A DNA stretch of 64,000 nucleotides from Shinisaurus crocodilurus (GCA_021292165.1 CM037876.1:40658575-40722574), one strand, 5' to 3'; shown: positions 21,577-33,757, numbered from the stretch's first letter. Notes: generated by a model from the letters alone, not told the origin. Made by a program: numbers and translations.

Positions 21577-22329
21577 AATAAGGTAAAAAAAACTTGTTAC
21601 TAAGGTTAGCTTCTCCCACAACCATTTGAACCCTGGTGCAAAGCACTTGTGTACTATGTCAGCGATCGTATTCCTTGTGTGAGTCAACAGCAGGGTGACA
21701 CAGCAGCCTCACATATGGTCCCAAATTAACCTTACCTCTCCTGCCATGTCTCTTCCATGCTTGGTTGCTACACTGCTGCCATGCCAGTTCTGCTTCTCCT
21801 CAGAAAGCTAGCTAGCCACTTGAAGCAGATGGCCTTAAATACCTCAGATTTGAGCATCCAACAGCCTGACCTTCCCCCAGGTCACTGGTGGTCCCATGTC
21901 ACCAGGAGCAGTCATGCATGGGGTATGGGGGATAGTACCGTAGGCGGCTGGGTGCTCTAATAGTGCTGCATAAGGGCCTTCCATTTAAAGTGCCCAGCAG
22001 GGATGTGTGTGGGAGAGTAACTGTTCCTTATCAGAGTAACTGTTCCTTATCAGTAATTTGTCAGAGGCCTGACACACCATGCAGGGTGCAGAATGCCGGT
22101 TGACTCACTGTGTGTACTTTTACATAATTCCTTCATGCACTGCAGTCCGGAGATTATGTTAAAACTGATGTGATTTATAGCACGCTCTTGAGAAAAGGAA
22201 ACTGAAACAGGGGAGCAAGCTGGCTCCTTGTTGAGCGAAGTCAGGACACAGCGCTGATCCCACTGCAGCTGAGGAAAAAGGCGCTTGGTGAACCTATTAC
22301 AGGAAACAACATTTGAAAAAACTTCCATT

Positions 22330-22573
22330 TATTTTGTTTATTTATTATATTTATACCCTGCCTTTTTTCCTTCAAGGAACCCAAGGCGGTTTATATAATC
22401 CTCCTCCTCCTCTCCGTTTTATCCTCACAACAACCCTGTGAGGTAGGTTAGGCTGAGAGTCAGTGACTGGCCCAAAGCCACCCAGTGAGTTTCATGGCCG
22501 AGCGGGGATTAGAACCCGGATCTTCCGAGTCGCAGTCCAACACTCTCACCACTACGCTACGCCACACTGGCTC
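22330..22573 (-). mobile_element. MIR-like tRNA-derived SINE
   Basis: Nearly full length, ending at the head with ACTACGCTACGCCACACTGG. The A-box region carries a small internal duplication (ACGCTACGCC). Confidence 0.8.
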
Positions 22574-22575
22574 CT

Positions 22576-25140
22576 TATTATTCTTGGACTTACAATGGTG
22601 CTTATGTATCTGTTATAGAAAATTGTGAAATATGTCTGTTATTGGAAGAATTTTTAAATTATATACAGTATGCATATATTGTTATATTTTGTTAATGTTG
22701 AAACAGATCTGAGCACATTGCACTTTGTCTGAGACTTATTGCTGGATAAAATAATTGCTGGATAAAATTGAATATCTTTGGATATAAAAAATTGTGGTTC
22801 ATTTGGTTTTGAAAATATATGCTTTTTTGAGAAAACATTGATTTAGTTATACAATCACAGTGGTTTTCTAGTGTGATAGTATTTGCCGTGATTCTCCTGT
22901 GTTTTGGTCATCTTTTTAGCAAGCCTGGAGCAATGTATTATGAATTCCGGATTGAGTTCAGAATTGATTCTGAGCTTTGGAGCACCTGCACTCTGCACAT
23001 AAGCAACACAATTTCTGTGCATGCTCTGAGTTAGTTGGTTTAAATCCTTGAATGATCCAGTGCATCCACCGCTGCTTCTGTTATCATCACCACTACTCTA
23101 GATCCACAAGGAGGAGGAGGAGATATCTGTGGGGTCATCTTCTTCTCTCCTCCATATACTAGTGATTGGCAACAGCAAGTAAACATCACATCACACAAGC
23201 TGGCCATGCAAAAATGGCCAATCAGGAAGGAGGTACATAATGTGGTCATGCATGATGACATGCCACACTATGCATTTCCAAACTACAGCTCCCAAGATCC
23301 ACTTTGATATTGCACATTCTCAAAAGCTCATATACACAGAACAAGAGCTAACATGGGTGAATTGGTTACTTTGTGAGGAAATAATGAATTCACCCTGGAG
23401 AAGGTAACCATCACCAATCCTATATGGTCCAATGTAAATCTGTATCAAGGTCAGTTGCAATTTTCCCTCCTAACAGCTTTCACAAGTGGCTTGAGCAAAG
23501 TATCTGGGTAGGTCTACCATCCTGGTTCTCCCAGACATGAGCCTTAGCACAATTCCTTGCATTTTTTATATGTTACACCATGCATAACTACATAGCAGTT
23601 ATTTGTAAACTAGCTAAATCCTGCAAGTTGTGGCTACCTCTGTTTCTCAAGGGGTTTTCTGTAGAGGGCCCCCAGGAGAATGGACATTGTGCCCTTGACC
23701 AGTTTGACAACAAACTAGTATATTTATCCTTGCTCCATTGCATTACCTTCAGTTCAACATGTAGACTATTTTAGCACATATAACAGGGGTAGGCAATTAT
23801 GGCCCTCCAGATGTTTTGGACTATACCTCCCATCATCCCTCACAACTGGCTGTGGTTTCAGAACACTGCATGTAAACTGAGTTGCCAGTACTATCCTCTG
23901 CTATTGCATTCCCAATAACAGGGTGCTGAACTGATCATGGCATCCAAGTATCCGTGCTCAGTCACTGAGGTCGTGAGACTGATAGATCTTGATTTTGTTC
24001 TATTTTTAAGTTTGGGTGTGTTAAAGAATGAAAGTTTGAGGCAGGGCATGCTTGGTTAAATCCAATGTCATGCTAGCAGACTTCTAGCAGACTAAATTTT
24101 CTGCCTCTCTCCTTTCCCTGAGGTTCTCCATGCTGCTCAAAAATCTGTTTGAGAGGGTTTCCCAGCCTTTGGAACAGATTTTTGAGGGTACGTGGGGGTG
24201 GGGTGCAGAAGGGGAGAGGGTGAATCACCCTCTCCCAATTCCATTGATGGAACTGCTTCCATCAGCGGAACGATACAATTGGATTCAACCCGATATAGAT
24301 CTGCTCACAGTTTTCTGATATGTAGATGTTTGTTTACTGTGCAGTTTAAGACTGAAGGTTGACACCACACTACTTGTTCCAAGTAGCATACATTGATACA
24401 TTACTGTCACATGCTTCCTGACATGCCGCTTATTGTGGAGGAAATTGCAGTGGCTCCCCTGGAGATCATTCTTCTCCCAGGAGCCACTGGGCTTCACCTC
24501 CTGACATGCTGCTTATCAGCACATGGGAAGAAGGAGCAAAAACAGGGAGACACACCTTTTAAAAATCCCCTCACACTCTTGCTGCTTGTTCTGTCACTGC
24601 CTGGCTTGGAAGGGAAAGGAAAGTGCATTTGGAAGAATGGGCTCGTTGGGAGAGGCAGGGATGAGCACAGCTATTTTCTTGAGTCCCTAGCTTTGACTCA
24701 GGAAAATGATCAGGGCTCTCCAAAGTTTTACTTGGTGTGGTGGTGGTGGTGGCGGCAGCGGCGGGGAAGCTTGTGTAAATTCTGAGTTAAAATAGGGAGA
24801 ACTTTCCTTTAATTTTTTTATTTTATTTTCAGATAAGCAACCAACAGCAAGAAGGACATAGATATTACAAGAATACAATTCCAAGAGGTCTCCTTGGTAG
24901 CATCAATCCTCTGCAGCTGCTCTGATTATCCGGAAACATTTTATGCCAAGAATCTTCATGGATTAAAGTTCAGGATCACACAAATATCAGGAAATGTCTT
25001 TCCAGAATGTATTTTTGATTACAGGGCTAGTAAACCTCCAAAATAGCAAAATTAAATTAAAAATGCCAAACCCATCCACCTTCCCCTAAAGAATTCACAC
25101 AACCAATTCCTGCAGTAGAAACAAATTTAACATTCAGTGC
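22576..25140. other. Intergenic stretch downstream of the MROH-like gene
   Basis: Mostly unassigned AT-rich DNA. At 23785-23850 there is one end of a hAT-like MITE (CAGGGGTAGGCAATTATGGC... CCTCCAGATGTTTTGGACTA). At 24410-24515 there is a short inverted repeat (CAGTGGCTCCCCTGGAGATC against CCCAGGAGCCACTG). A (GGT)n run lies near 24737. One weak exon-like segment at 24833 is discussed in findings. Confidence 0.4.
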
Positions 25141-25690
25141 ACGTGGGGGTCTACCAGATATGGACATGAAAGCCCCACTATTACGGCAGCTCTTCAGTAC
25201 AATGATCCATCAAACCCTGACCAGTAGTATGAAATTCTAAGCTGTTGCAATACTTCGTAATTACGGGATACTATTAAAAGTACCAGCTCTCACGTTCATC
25301 TGTCTCGCTGGGGTGCAACTGTAACTAATTAAGAAAATAATGCCTGTGATGTGGGACTAGATTACCACTGAATATGGAGTTATCTTTTTGGAGAAACATC
25401 TCCCTCCAGCTATGCCCATCTGTCAGACAGCACATCCCATAATAGCTGCACAACCACACGGCCTCACCACATTCACATTGCAGCAGCAGATGGTGCTGGC
25501 TACTACTGTTACTATGAATATCCAGGGCTGAGCCGAAGCCTCGTTGATGCCTAATTTTGTGGTGAAAGGTGCCAGTTGTTGAGTGCAAACTTGCCAAGCA
25601 ATGGAGAGGGATCCCACTGAGATCAGCCATTTGCCTGTGTTAAGTTGAGCACTCCTCACCAAGAGATGGAAAGGTTATGATCAGGGTACA
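25141..25690. repeat. Block B, paralogous to 36780-37375
   Basis: It aligns colinearly with 36.8-37.2 kb through CCAGTAGTATGAAAT, GTTGCAATACTT and ACATCTCCCTCCAG. From about 25540 onward the match is to the opposite strand (GGATCCCACTGAGATC against GATCTCAGTGGAATC). No obvious coding frame is shared. Confidence 0.65.
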
Positions 25691-25699
25691 CACAGGCAG

Positions 25700-26930
25700 C
25701 TGAGTTTGCCTCTCCTAAAGTGGCTGCAGTAAAAGCTGAACGATTGTGGAATGCTGCAAGTGTACAAGTCCAAAGGAGGGATGAAATATGAATGGAACAC
25801 GATCTTATTTTGACAACTTCAAAACATTCTTGACTTTCCTTACAAGTGAAATTGTAAGCTCCCCCCCCTCTCTTTTTACTCTGTGTTGATCAAAATTTGG
25901 AAGATAAATTGTTCTGAGGACTGAATGATCGTCACAGGCCACCGCGTCTCTAAAAACAGGGATTGCTAAATTGTACTTGGGCTACTATTCTTATGATCTT
26001 CTTTGTGTTGTTCTCAAATAGCCTCGCATATTGAAAAATGTCAAGCTTTATATTCTAGAATTTTTATTCACCACTCATCTCCAAAAACAGAGGTCTCAAA
26101 ATTAACTTGACAATTACAAGTGTTCAATCATAATATTTGATCCCTAAATCTAAGATATCATTACTAATGCAGAATAGCATTACCCTAGGAGTATATATTT
26201 GATTAGGACTGCAGACTTTCTTGTAACTTTTTATATCTTTTTCTAATGGATTGCTCTACACATGTCCTAAGAAAGATGGGCTAATCGGAAATGCCCTCAC
26301 AGAAATGCCAAACTTTTCAAACTTCAGATATTCCATGCAAAAAAGCCAACATGTACTGAAACTAGAAAATGTGCATAATTTTGCTGAGCTACAGACTGTG
26401 TATGTCAGAAATGCAACCAAGGCACAACTCCCCCTGATGACATGCCCTTAATGGAATGGAAGTTTTGACCTGCAATGTGACAGCGTCACTTGAAGAGAAC
26501 AGTGTGACATGCCGAAAGAGCCATTTCTGTGTGCTACTTTTAGACACATGCTGACTTAATAAGGAGGTGTCAAGAGTGTTAAGCAGACTCTTCTAATCAT
26601 CTTTGTCTGGTCTGGATATTAAAAAAGAGAGAAAACTCAAGGAAACTTTTCAGGCATAAAGGCTTTTCTAAAGAAGGACATGAATGGTTAGACTGGTTAA
26701 AAAGGGAATCCAGTTTGGGGGATCATTCACTGAGGAGGTTGTTGTAGAGCACTGAGAGCTGGGATAGTAAAAATGACTATAAATGCTCAGTTGTGTTTGT
26801 ATGATATACTTAGCATTCTATGTACAAAACTGAAAGGGAACGAAACAGAAAATAGAGATATGTCCTGCACTCTCGCTAAATAATGTCTTAGGTTTCTCTA
26901 AAATAAAAAAGACAACCAGACACTTTCATA
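25700..26930. other. Intergenic DNA, nothing recognised
   Basis: AT-rich sequence with no exon, terminal repeat pair or LINE motif that I can support. The stretch 26280-26450 has ATGTGCATAATTTTGC-like wording, reminiscent of the repeats at 4.5 and 13 kb. Confidence 0.4.
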
Positions 26931-26933
26931 CCG

Positions 26934-27043
26934 CTCTCTCCCTCTCCCTCTCCCTCTCCCTCTTCCTCTTCCCTCTCCCTCCCTCTCCCTCCCTCTCCCT
27001 CCCTCTCTCTCTCTCTCTCCCTCTCCCTCCCTCTCTCTCTCTC

Positions 27044-27099
<56 letters not shown>

Positions 27100-27100
27100 T
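26934..27100. repeat. (CCCTCT)n / (CT)n / (CA)n low-complexity tract
   Basis: About 165 bases of almost pure pyrimidine (CTCCCT, then CT) end in (CA)9-10. The minus-strand open frame rich in Arg and Glu is just the translation of this repeat. Confidence 0.95.
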
Positions 27101-28235
27101 CTTATTATCCATGCACAAATAGAGATGGGTGAACCACCTGTGACTCATTGGTTGAATCAGAAATAAGCCAAGCCATTCCCCCAACCCCCCCCCCCAAAAT
27201 TGGGAAATGGCTTGGCTAATTCCTGAGTCAATCTGAATTCAACTCCCATCCCATTTTGACAATCAGGGATTGCTTGCAAGCCCTTCTGATCAAATGACAG
27301 CTTTGCCCAACCTGGCTGTAAAAGTATTTGAGATAAATAGGTTGAACCATACAAAAGACACTGGTGAGGTGGGGAAGAAAGACCCACTCCTTCAGAGGGT
27401 GGTTAGTTAGGGCAAGAGGGTATTCTTCAGGGGATGGGTTTCTCCCATCAGCTATTTTTAGTGCAGCCATTTTAAATTCACCTGTTCAGTCTAATTAAGG
27501 GTCCTCTGCCAGGGAATTTCACTCCCTACCCCACAGCCTCTTTTAATCACTTATTCACACTTACGGAGCTACATCACAATATTAGATTGAATAGGGATTT
27601 AAAGAGGCTACATTCATGAAAGCCACTTCTGTGAGGAAGTTCACCCACTATGCAGAGGGACCATTTGCCCTGGTACTCATGGCTTCAACTAGCAAAGCCA
27701 GTCAGACTCAGAGATCATGGGATGGGAGGCTTGCAAGCTCCCTAATCCCTGGTTGGCTTTGACAACTTAGTACAGCCAAGAATAGCCCTGCGGACGGATA
27801 CTGACCACATGAAGCATTTGCAGGCACCCAAGGATTTACAGCTTTGTGTGGCCAAGTGAGGTGCTGGCAGGGCTTCTCCTGGCTGCACAGATCTGTCATC
27901 TTGGGAATTTAGGGCTGAGCAGGAAGGTAGTGAGCTGGAAATTCTATTATTTGAGATAAACATTGCAAGCCCTTGCATCTCATCTGGCCCTGAGTTCCAG
28001 TGGCATCTCTGTGCTATTTATATAAGTTCATTACTCCTGTGTGACATTCACTTTCAACCTGTTGCTGTTTCCATGGATCACTTCAGTTGTAGGAACAAGA
28101 ATCTGGGATAACTGTCATGAAGACAAATGGATGGATGTGTGTGTGTGTGTGTGTGTCTATATCTCAACATTCAGACTATAAGAATTCAGGAATGTAGCAT
28201 GCCAAGTCAAACTTTTGGTAGTATGATCACTCATA
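27101..28235. other. Intergenic DNA with minor repeats
   Basis: No gene was recognised. The segment 27120-27260 contains an inverted pair (AATAAGCCAAGCCATTCCC and GGGAAATGGCTTGGCTAATT) and is likely a MITE remnant. A (GT)n tract lies at 28136-28158. Confidence 0.4.
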
Positions 28236-28683
28236 GCCCCATCCAATGTGGGTGCCCATATCCCTGCAAACTCGGAAGATTACGGGCATCCAATGGAAGG
28301 CAGCTGGTGCACGACAGGATTGCCTCTACGCTTCCCTCACCCTCCAAAACATTTAGACGGCTGATTTTGGCTGTCAATGTTTTCCCCTCCTCGCGAGAAG
28401 GAGAGGCTGAGGCATCACCTGGATTCATGGAGGATAGTGGTACCTCGCTCCTACCCCTTGAACTGCCCCCCCCACTACTGAAGGTGGTCTTCTGCTTTTG
28501 GATCCCAGCTAGCATGGAAAGAACCACGCCAACTGTGGCAGTGGTGGGGAGGGCACTCCATGGGCAGAGTCCCTGCCGCAACCTTAGAAAGGATTTCTGA
28601 GGCTGAAGCAGGGACTCTGACCCATGCTATGACACCACCACCACCACCCCAGACAAGGTCAGGTGAACATAGGATTACACCCT

Positions 28684-28795
28684 AAGGGTGCAATCCTATG
28701 CATGTTTAGACAGAAAAAAGTGCTGCAACTCCCAGCATTCCCCAGCCAACATGGTTGTAGGACTTTTTCTGTCTAAACATGCATAGGATTATGGT
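28684..28795. mobile_element. Harbinger-like MITE, second copy
   Basis: TAA then GGGTGCAATCCTATGCATGT at the left, AACATGCATAGGATTATGG at the right, with CAACTCCCAGCATTCCCCAG inside. It is the same family as 9101-9219, but the right arm and loop are shortened. Confidence 0.65.
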
Positions 28796-29353
28796 CTACA
28801 ACATTATGGAACATTCTCACCCACATAAGGAATTCCCACTATCGCAGTAGCTGAGGGGTAGGATTTTGCCCCAATTGGAAAAAAAAAGGCAACTTTAGGC
28901 CTCATGTGGTAGTGTGTATGGATTATTATTATTACTATTTAAATCTCCAACGTAGAATCACTCAGAAAAGGCATTGTGCTGAGCCCAAATAAGAAAGAAC
29001 AGATTAAAACCTTTACTAAAGGACAGTGGAAACATATTCATTAGTATAACAACAAAATCATGTGGTTTTATAAAAGGCAAGATTACAAAGTGCAAATAAA
29101 GTTAAATACAATTCTGGATAAGACTGAATAATTTTCATAACAATGTACGTCCTGAACTCTTGCCTTAACTGCAGTTTTTATTTCAAGACAGAAAAAGAAA
29201 ATGTTGCCTCTCCCCAGAGGCTTGTTGTAGGTGGCAGAGTATTTGCCCAACAGAAAGTATTTATTTCCTTAAAGTACCCCCCCCTCCCCAGCCTGCTCTT
29301 CAGCTGAAAAAGCTCCCAGAGCAGTCTACATAAGATAAGTAACAGAGAGGCTT

Positions 29354-29482
29354 ACAGCTGAGCAGGAGCACAGGAGAGAGGCTCCAGCTGTTTTCGGGAC
29401 TGTGATAAGCGGGCAGGCTCCCAGAGAGCGAGTGAACAGAGCGAGCGAACAGGGAGAGCAAACAGGAGTTTGGCAGCAGAGT
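29354..29482 (+). repeat. CR1 5' leader unit 1
   Basis: It begins ACAGCTGAGCAGGAGCACAG and runs through GTTTTCGGGACTGTGATAAG to GAGTTTGGCAGC. The same 129-base unit returns 271 bases later. Tandem leader units are a known feature of some LINEs, where they carry promoter activity; here that role is inferred. Confidence 0.75.
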
Positions 29483-29624
29483 AGTACCACAGCAACAGCT
29501 GCAATACAACTTGCTGCAATACAACTTGCTGCACTAGTGCCACAACAACAGCTGCAAGGGAAGGGTGTGGCCTGAGAGCTTAAAAGGAAGGGAGAGGACC
29601 GGGAGCTCATTCTGATCCTGACTC

Positions 29625-29753
29625 ACAGCTGAGCAGGAGCACAGGAGAGAGGCTCCAGCTGTTTTCGGGACTGTGATAAGCGGGCAGACTCCCAGAGAGA
29701 GAGCGAACAGAGCGAGCGCACAGGGAGAGCAAACAAGAGTTTGGCAGCGGAGT
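29625..29753 (+). repeat. CR1 5' leader unit 2
   Basis: It repeats unit 1 with only a few substitutions, starting ACAGCTGAGCAGGAGCACAG. It ends shortly before the first ATG of ORF1 at 29829. Between the units are about 140 bases containing a small tandem repeat (TGCAATACAACT). Confidence 0.75.
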
Positions 29754-29828
29754 TCGGCAAGGGAGGTCAAAGAGGAGGTCCCTAAGAAATTTTCTAGAAA
29801 GGCTGAAACATAAAGGGAACAGAGCACT

Positions 29829-30845
29829 ATGGAAGGAAAGGAATCTGCAGTGGTGATGACCTGCAATGTGTGTGCAATGTTTGTTTTCCTGCCAGAGATC
29901 AACGTGGCCTACACGTGCAAAAAGTGCAAGCTGGTCATGCTGTTGGAAGAAAAGGTCAGAGGACTGGATCAGCAAGTGTCAACCCTCCTCAGGAGTATAA
30001 GAGAAAGTGAAGAGTTCTTAGACAGAACGATGGATATACAGCGGCAAAGCATAGTACAGGAGCCAGAAGGGCAACGGCAGGATGAGGCGGAGACAAGGGA
30101 AAATAATGTAGGGGGAACTCCCTGGAAAAGGGTGACTTTTAGGAGCAGAAGAACTAGAAGACATTCTGCACCTGTGGAAGCAGTGGAGCTATCGAACCGC
30201 TTCCAAGTACTTGGGAGAGCAGAGGACAGCCTGCAGAGGACGAATTACCGGGCACCCAACGTGACAGCGAGCAAGAGGCTGAAGGTCAGAGTCAAGTGGA
30301 AGCAATCAAACCAAGGCCTACAGCAAGAGAAAGAGAAGAGTACTCGTAGTGGGAGACTCCCTCCTGCGGGGGATCGAAGCCAAAGTATGTCACGAAGACC
30401 CATGGACTCGCCAGGTGTGCTATCTCCCCGGGGCACGGAATTTAAGGATGTGACAGAGCAGCTGCAGAGGCTCATACAGCCCACCGACACATACCCCTTT
30501 CTTCTCTTCCATGTGAATACAAATGATACTGCCAAGCGGAGTTACAAAGAAATCATGGCAGACTTTGAAGAGCTGGGAAGGGAACTCAAGAACTTCGGGG
30601 CCCAGATAGTTTTCTCATCCATCCTTCCAGTACTTGGAAGAGGCATAGAAAGGGAAAGAAAAATACTCCGAGTGAATGACTGGCTACGAAGGTGGTGCCG
30701 ACGTGAGGGATTTGGATTCTGGGACCATGGGCTACACTTCCTGGAAGATGGACTCCTGGCAAAGGATGGGTTGCACCTCACAAGAACTGGGAAGAATGTG
30801 TTTGGCCACAGCATGAGGAACTTAATCAGGAGGGCTTTAAACTGA
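29829..30845 (+). CDS. CR1 ORF1 (zinc-finger, coiled coil, esterase-like domain), frame-damaged
   Basis: The open frame of 338 codons starts at ATG 29829. Near residues 12-40 two Cys-x2-Cys pairs (CNVC, CKKC) suggest a zinc-binding finger. They are followed by a heptad-like segment (EEKVRGLDQQVSTLLRSI). The carboxy-terminal half is SGNH/GDSL-esterase-like, with LLFHVNTNDTAKRS as the third block and DGLHLTRTGK as the last, His-bearing block. CR1 ORF1 proteins are known to combine these parts, and they bind RNA or membranes during retrotransposition. The GDSL nucleophile block is absent from this frame: VVGDSLLRG is encoded at about 30346-30372 in the +1 frame. Two compensating indels (near 30335 and 30440) must therefore have scrambled about 35 residues while leaving the frame open. 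The product would lack the catalytic serine. Confidence 0.85.
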   Translation: MEGKESAVVMTCNVCAMFVFLPEINVAYTCKKCKLVMLLEEKVRGLDQQVSTLLRSIRESEEFLDRTMDIQRQSIVQEPEGQRQDEAETRENNVGGTPWKRVTFRSRRTRRHSAPVEAVELSNRFQVLGRAEDSLQRTNYRAPNVTASKRLKVRVKWKQSNQGLQQEKEKSTRSGRLPPAGDRSQSMSRRPMDSPGVLSPRGTEFKDVTEQLQRLIQPTDTYPFLLFHVNTNDTAKRSYKEIMADFEELGRELKNFGAQIVFSSILPVLGRGIERERKILRVNDWLRRWCRREGFGFWDHGLHFLEDGLLAKDGLHLTRTGKNVFGHSMRNLIRRALN

Positions 30846-30881
30846 ATCCAACAGGGGAGGGAGACGTAAACCTGGGTACCA

Positions 30882-33757
30882 ATGGAAGAAGGACTCTGTG
30901 CCACAACGGAGAGAACAGCTCCAGCGGTGCCCAATGATAGTCTACCACAAAATGGAGGAGAAAAGTTGGACTATAAAGCACATAGTCTTCAATGTCTCTA
31001 TACTAATGCCCAGAGTATGGGCAACAAACAGGACGAATTTGAACTCTTGATACATGAGGGCAAATACGACTTGATAGGGATAACTGAAACCTGGTGGGAT
31101 GACTCCCATGGCTGGAATACAGCGATTGAAGGTTATAACTTGTTCAAAAGGAACAGAAGCAACAGAAAGGGAGGTGGAGTTGCTCTGTATGTTAAAGATA
31201 CGTATCTCTGCACAGAGATACAGGAAGAGGAGCTTGGCAGCCCCATTGAGAGCATCTGGGTTAAAATAAAGCGGGCAAAGGATAAGACGAACATGGCAGT
31301 TGGAGTCTACTACCAACCACCCAATCAAGGAGAAGACGAGGATGACACTTTTGAAAAGCAAATTGCAAATGTTTCAAGGAGGCATGATGTGGTAGTAATG
31401 GGTGACTTCAATTTCCCTGATATCTGTTGGGAGACTTATTCACCCAAACATGGCCCCTCCAAGAAATTCCTGAGTTGTGCTGCTGATAACTTCCTCCTAC
31501 AGAAAGTGGAGGAAGGAACTAGAGGATCGGCTATCCTTGACCTGATTCTAACCAACAGAGACGACTTAATGGATGAAGTGGCAGTTTCGGGAACTCTGGG
31601 GGAAAGTGACCATGTTATACTTGAGTTCTTGATTCTAAGGGGAGCAAAAGCTGAGTGTAGCCAAACACGTACCCTGGATTTTAGGAAAGCCAATTTTAAC
31701 AAACTCAGAACAATGATAAGTAAGATCCCATGGCAAGCGACTCTAATGAGAAAAGGAGCCCAGGATGGGTGGGAGTTTTTTAAAAAGGAAATTTTAAAGG
31801 CACAATTGCAAACAATTCCCACAAGGAAAAAAGGCAGAGGGCAACAGAAGAAGCCAATGTGGCTTCACAATAAACTCAAAGATGACCTGAAAACAAAAAA
31901 GGACACGTATAGGAAGTGGAGGAAGGACAGGCTACAGGGGAAGAGTACAGGCAAGTAGCACAGAACTGCAGGAACAGTGTCAGGAAGGTTAAAGCTGAGA
32001 ATGAGCTAAGGTTAACGAGGGATGCTAAAAACAACAAGAAAGCTTTCTTCAGATACATGCACAGTAAAAGACAGAGGAAAGAACTGGTGGTTCAACTACG
32101 CAATGAGGATGGCAAATTGATAACAGAAGACAAAGAAAAGGCAGAAGTGTTCAATTCCTACTTCGGCTCGGTCTTCTCCCAAAAGAGGGTCTATGACCCC
32201 CCCCTGGCAAACCTGAAGTGCAGACTGAAGGGGCAGGATTGCAGCTTGAGATTGATAGGCAAATGGTCAAGGAGCACCTGATTACTCTGAATGAGTTTAA
32301 ATCTCCAGGGTCTGATGAGCTGCATCCTAGAGTAATAAAGGAACTGGCAGAAGAACTCTCAGAACCACTGTCTATTATCTTTGAGAAATCATGGAGGACA
32401 GGTGAAGTGCCGGATGACTGGAGGAGGGCAAATGTTGTTCCTATCTTCAAAAAGGGCAAGAAGGAGGAACCTGGGAACTATAGGCCAGTCAGTCTGACAT
32501 CAATCCCTGGGAAAATTTTGGAGCACATTATAAAGAAGTCAGTCTGCTGCAAGCACCTTGAAAGCAATGCAGTGATTACTAGAAGCCAGCATGGATTTGT
32601 CAAGAACAAATCCTGCCAGACTAATCTGATCTCATTTTTTGATCGGGTAACCTCCCTTGTGGACTGTGGGAATGCTGTGGACATCATATATCTGGACTTC
32701 AGCAAAGCTTTCGACAAAGTGCCTCATGATATCCTGATTAGCAAGCTAGCTAAAAGTGGGCTAGATGGAACAACTATCAGGTGGATCCACAATTGGCTAC
32801 AGAATCGGACTCAAAGAGTGCTTATCAATGGTTCCTTCTCAAACTGGGGAGAGGTAACGAGCGGGGTACCGCAGGGCTCGGTCCTGGGCCCAGTGCTCTT
32901 CAACATTTTTATTAATGACTTGGATCAGGAGGTACAGGGAATGCTTATCAAATTTGCAGATGACACAAAGTTGGGTGGAACAGCTAATACTCTGGAAGAC
33001 AGAAACAAAATTCAAAGTGTCCTCGATAGGCTGGAGCGCTGGGCCGAAAACAACAGAATGAAATTTAATAGGGATAAATGCCAAGTGCTGCACCTAGGGA
33101 GAGGAAACCAAATGCAGAGTTACAGAATGGGGGACACTTGGCTCAACAATACTACAAGTGAGAAGGATCTTGGAATTGTGGTAGATCACAAACTGAATAT
33201 GAGCCAGCAATGCGATGTGGCTGCAAAGAAGGCAAATGCTATTTTGGGCTGCATTAATAGAAGAATAAGCTTCCAAATCGCGGGAAGTGAGAATTCCCCT
33301 TTACTCGGCACTGGTTAGGCCTCATCTTGAGTACTGCGTCCAGTTCTGGGCACCACACTTTAAGAAGGACGTAGACAAACTGGAGAGGGTTCAGAGGAGG
33401 GCAACAAAGATGATAAAGGGACTGGAAACAAGGCCCTATGAGGAGAGACTGAAAGAACTGGGCATGTTTAGCCTTCAGAAGAGGAGACTGAGGGGAGACA
33501 TGATTGCACTCTTCCAGTACTTGAAGGGATGTCACACAGAGGAAGGCCAGGATCTCTTCTCGATCATCCCAGTTTGCAGGACATGGAATAATGGGCTCAA
33601 GTTACAGGAACCCAGATTCCACCTAAACATCAGGAAAAATTTCCTGACTGTCAGAGCAATAAGACAATGGAATCAACTACCTAGCGAGGTGGTGGGCTCT
33701 CCCACTCTGGAGGCATTCAAGGTGCAGCTGGACAATCATCTGTCAGGGATGCTTTGA
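30882..33757 (+). pseudogene. CR1 ORF2 (endonuclease and reverse transcriptase), three frameshifts
   Basis: The reading starts at 30882, 37 bases after ORF1. Residues from about 38 form an APE-type endonuclease with TNAQSMGNKQ, ITETWWDD, GGGVALYVKD, VGVYYQPPNQ, MGDFNFPDICW, LDLILTNRDD and ESDHVILEF. The frame shifts near 31920-31955 (linker reading continues as EEYRQVAQNCRNSVRK), again near 32220-32240 and again near 33262. The reverse-transcriptase part (from 32218) shows KSPGSDELHP, NYRPVSLTSIPGK, IIYLDFSKAFDKVPHD, GVPQGSVLGPVLF and FADDTKLGG (catalytic Asp pair encoded at 32959-32964). The end continues in 33287-33757 with [16 protein letters not shown]. Comparison with the 17.7-kb copy shows the third break is one extra base. 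All catalytic motifs remain visible, so the breaks are recent relative to the subfamily. Confidence 0.9.

Noticed and set aside
26888..27184. Minus-strand 98-codon frame made largely of Arg, Glu and Gly
   Set aside because: It translates the (CCCTCT)n/(CT)n low-complexity tract and has no independent support.
29829..33757. Host gene with endonuclease and reverse-transcriptase domains
   Set aside because: Leader, ORF1, ORF2 and tail form a standard CR1 retrotransposon with frameshifts, and a sister copy lies at 17.7 kb.
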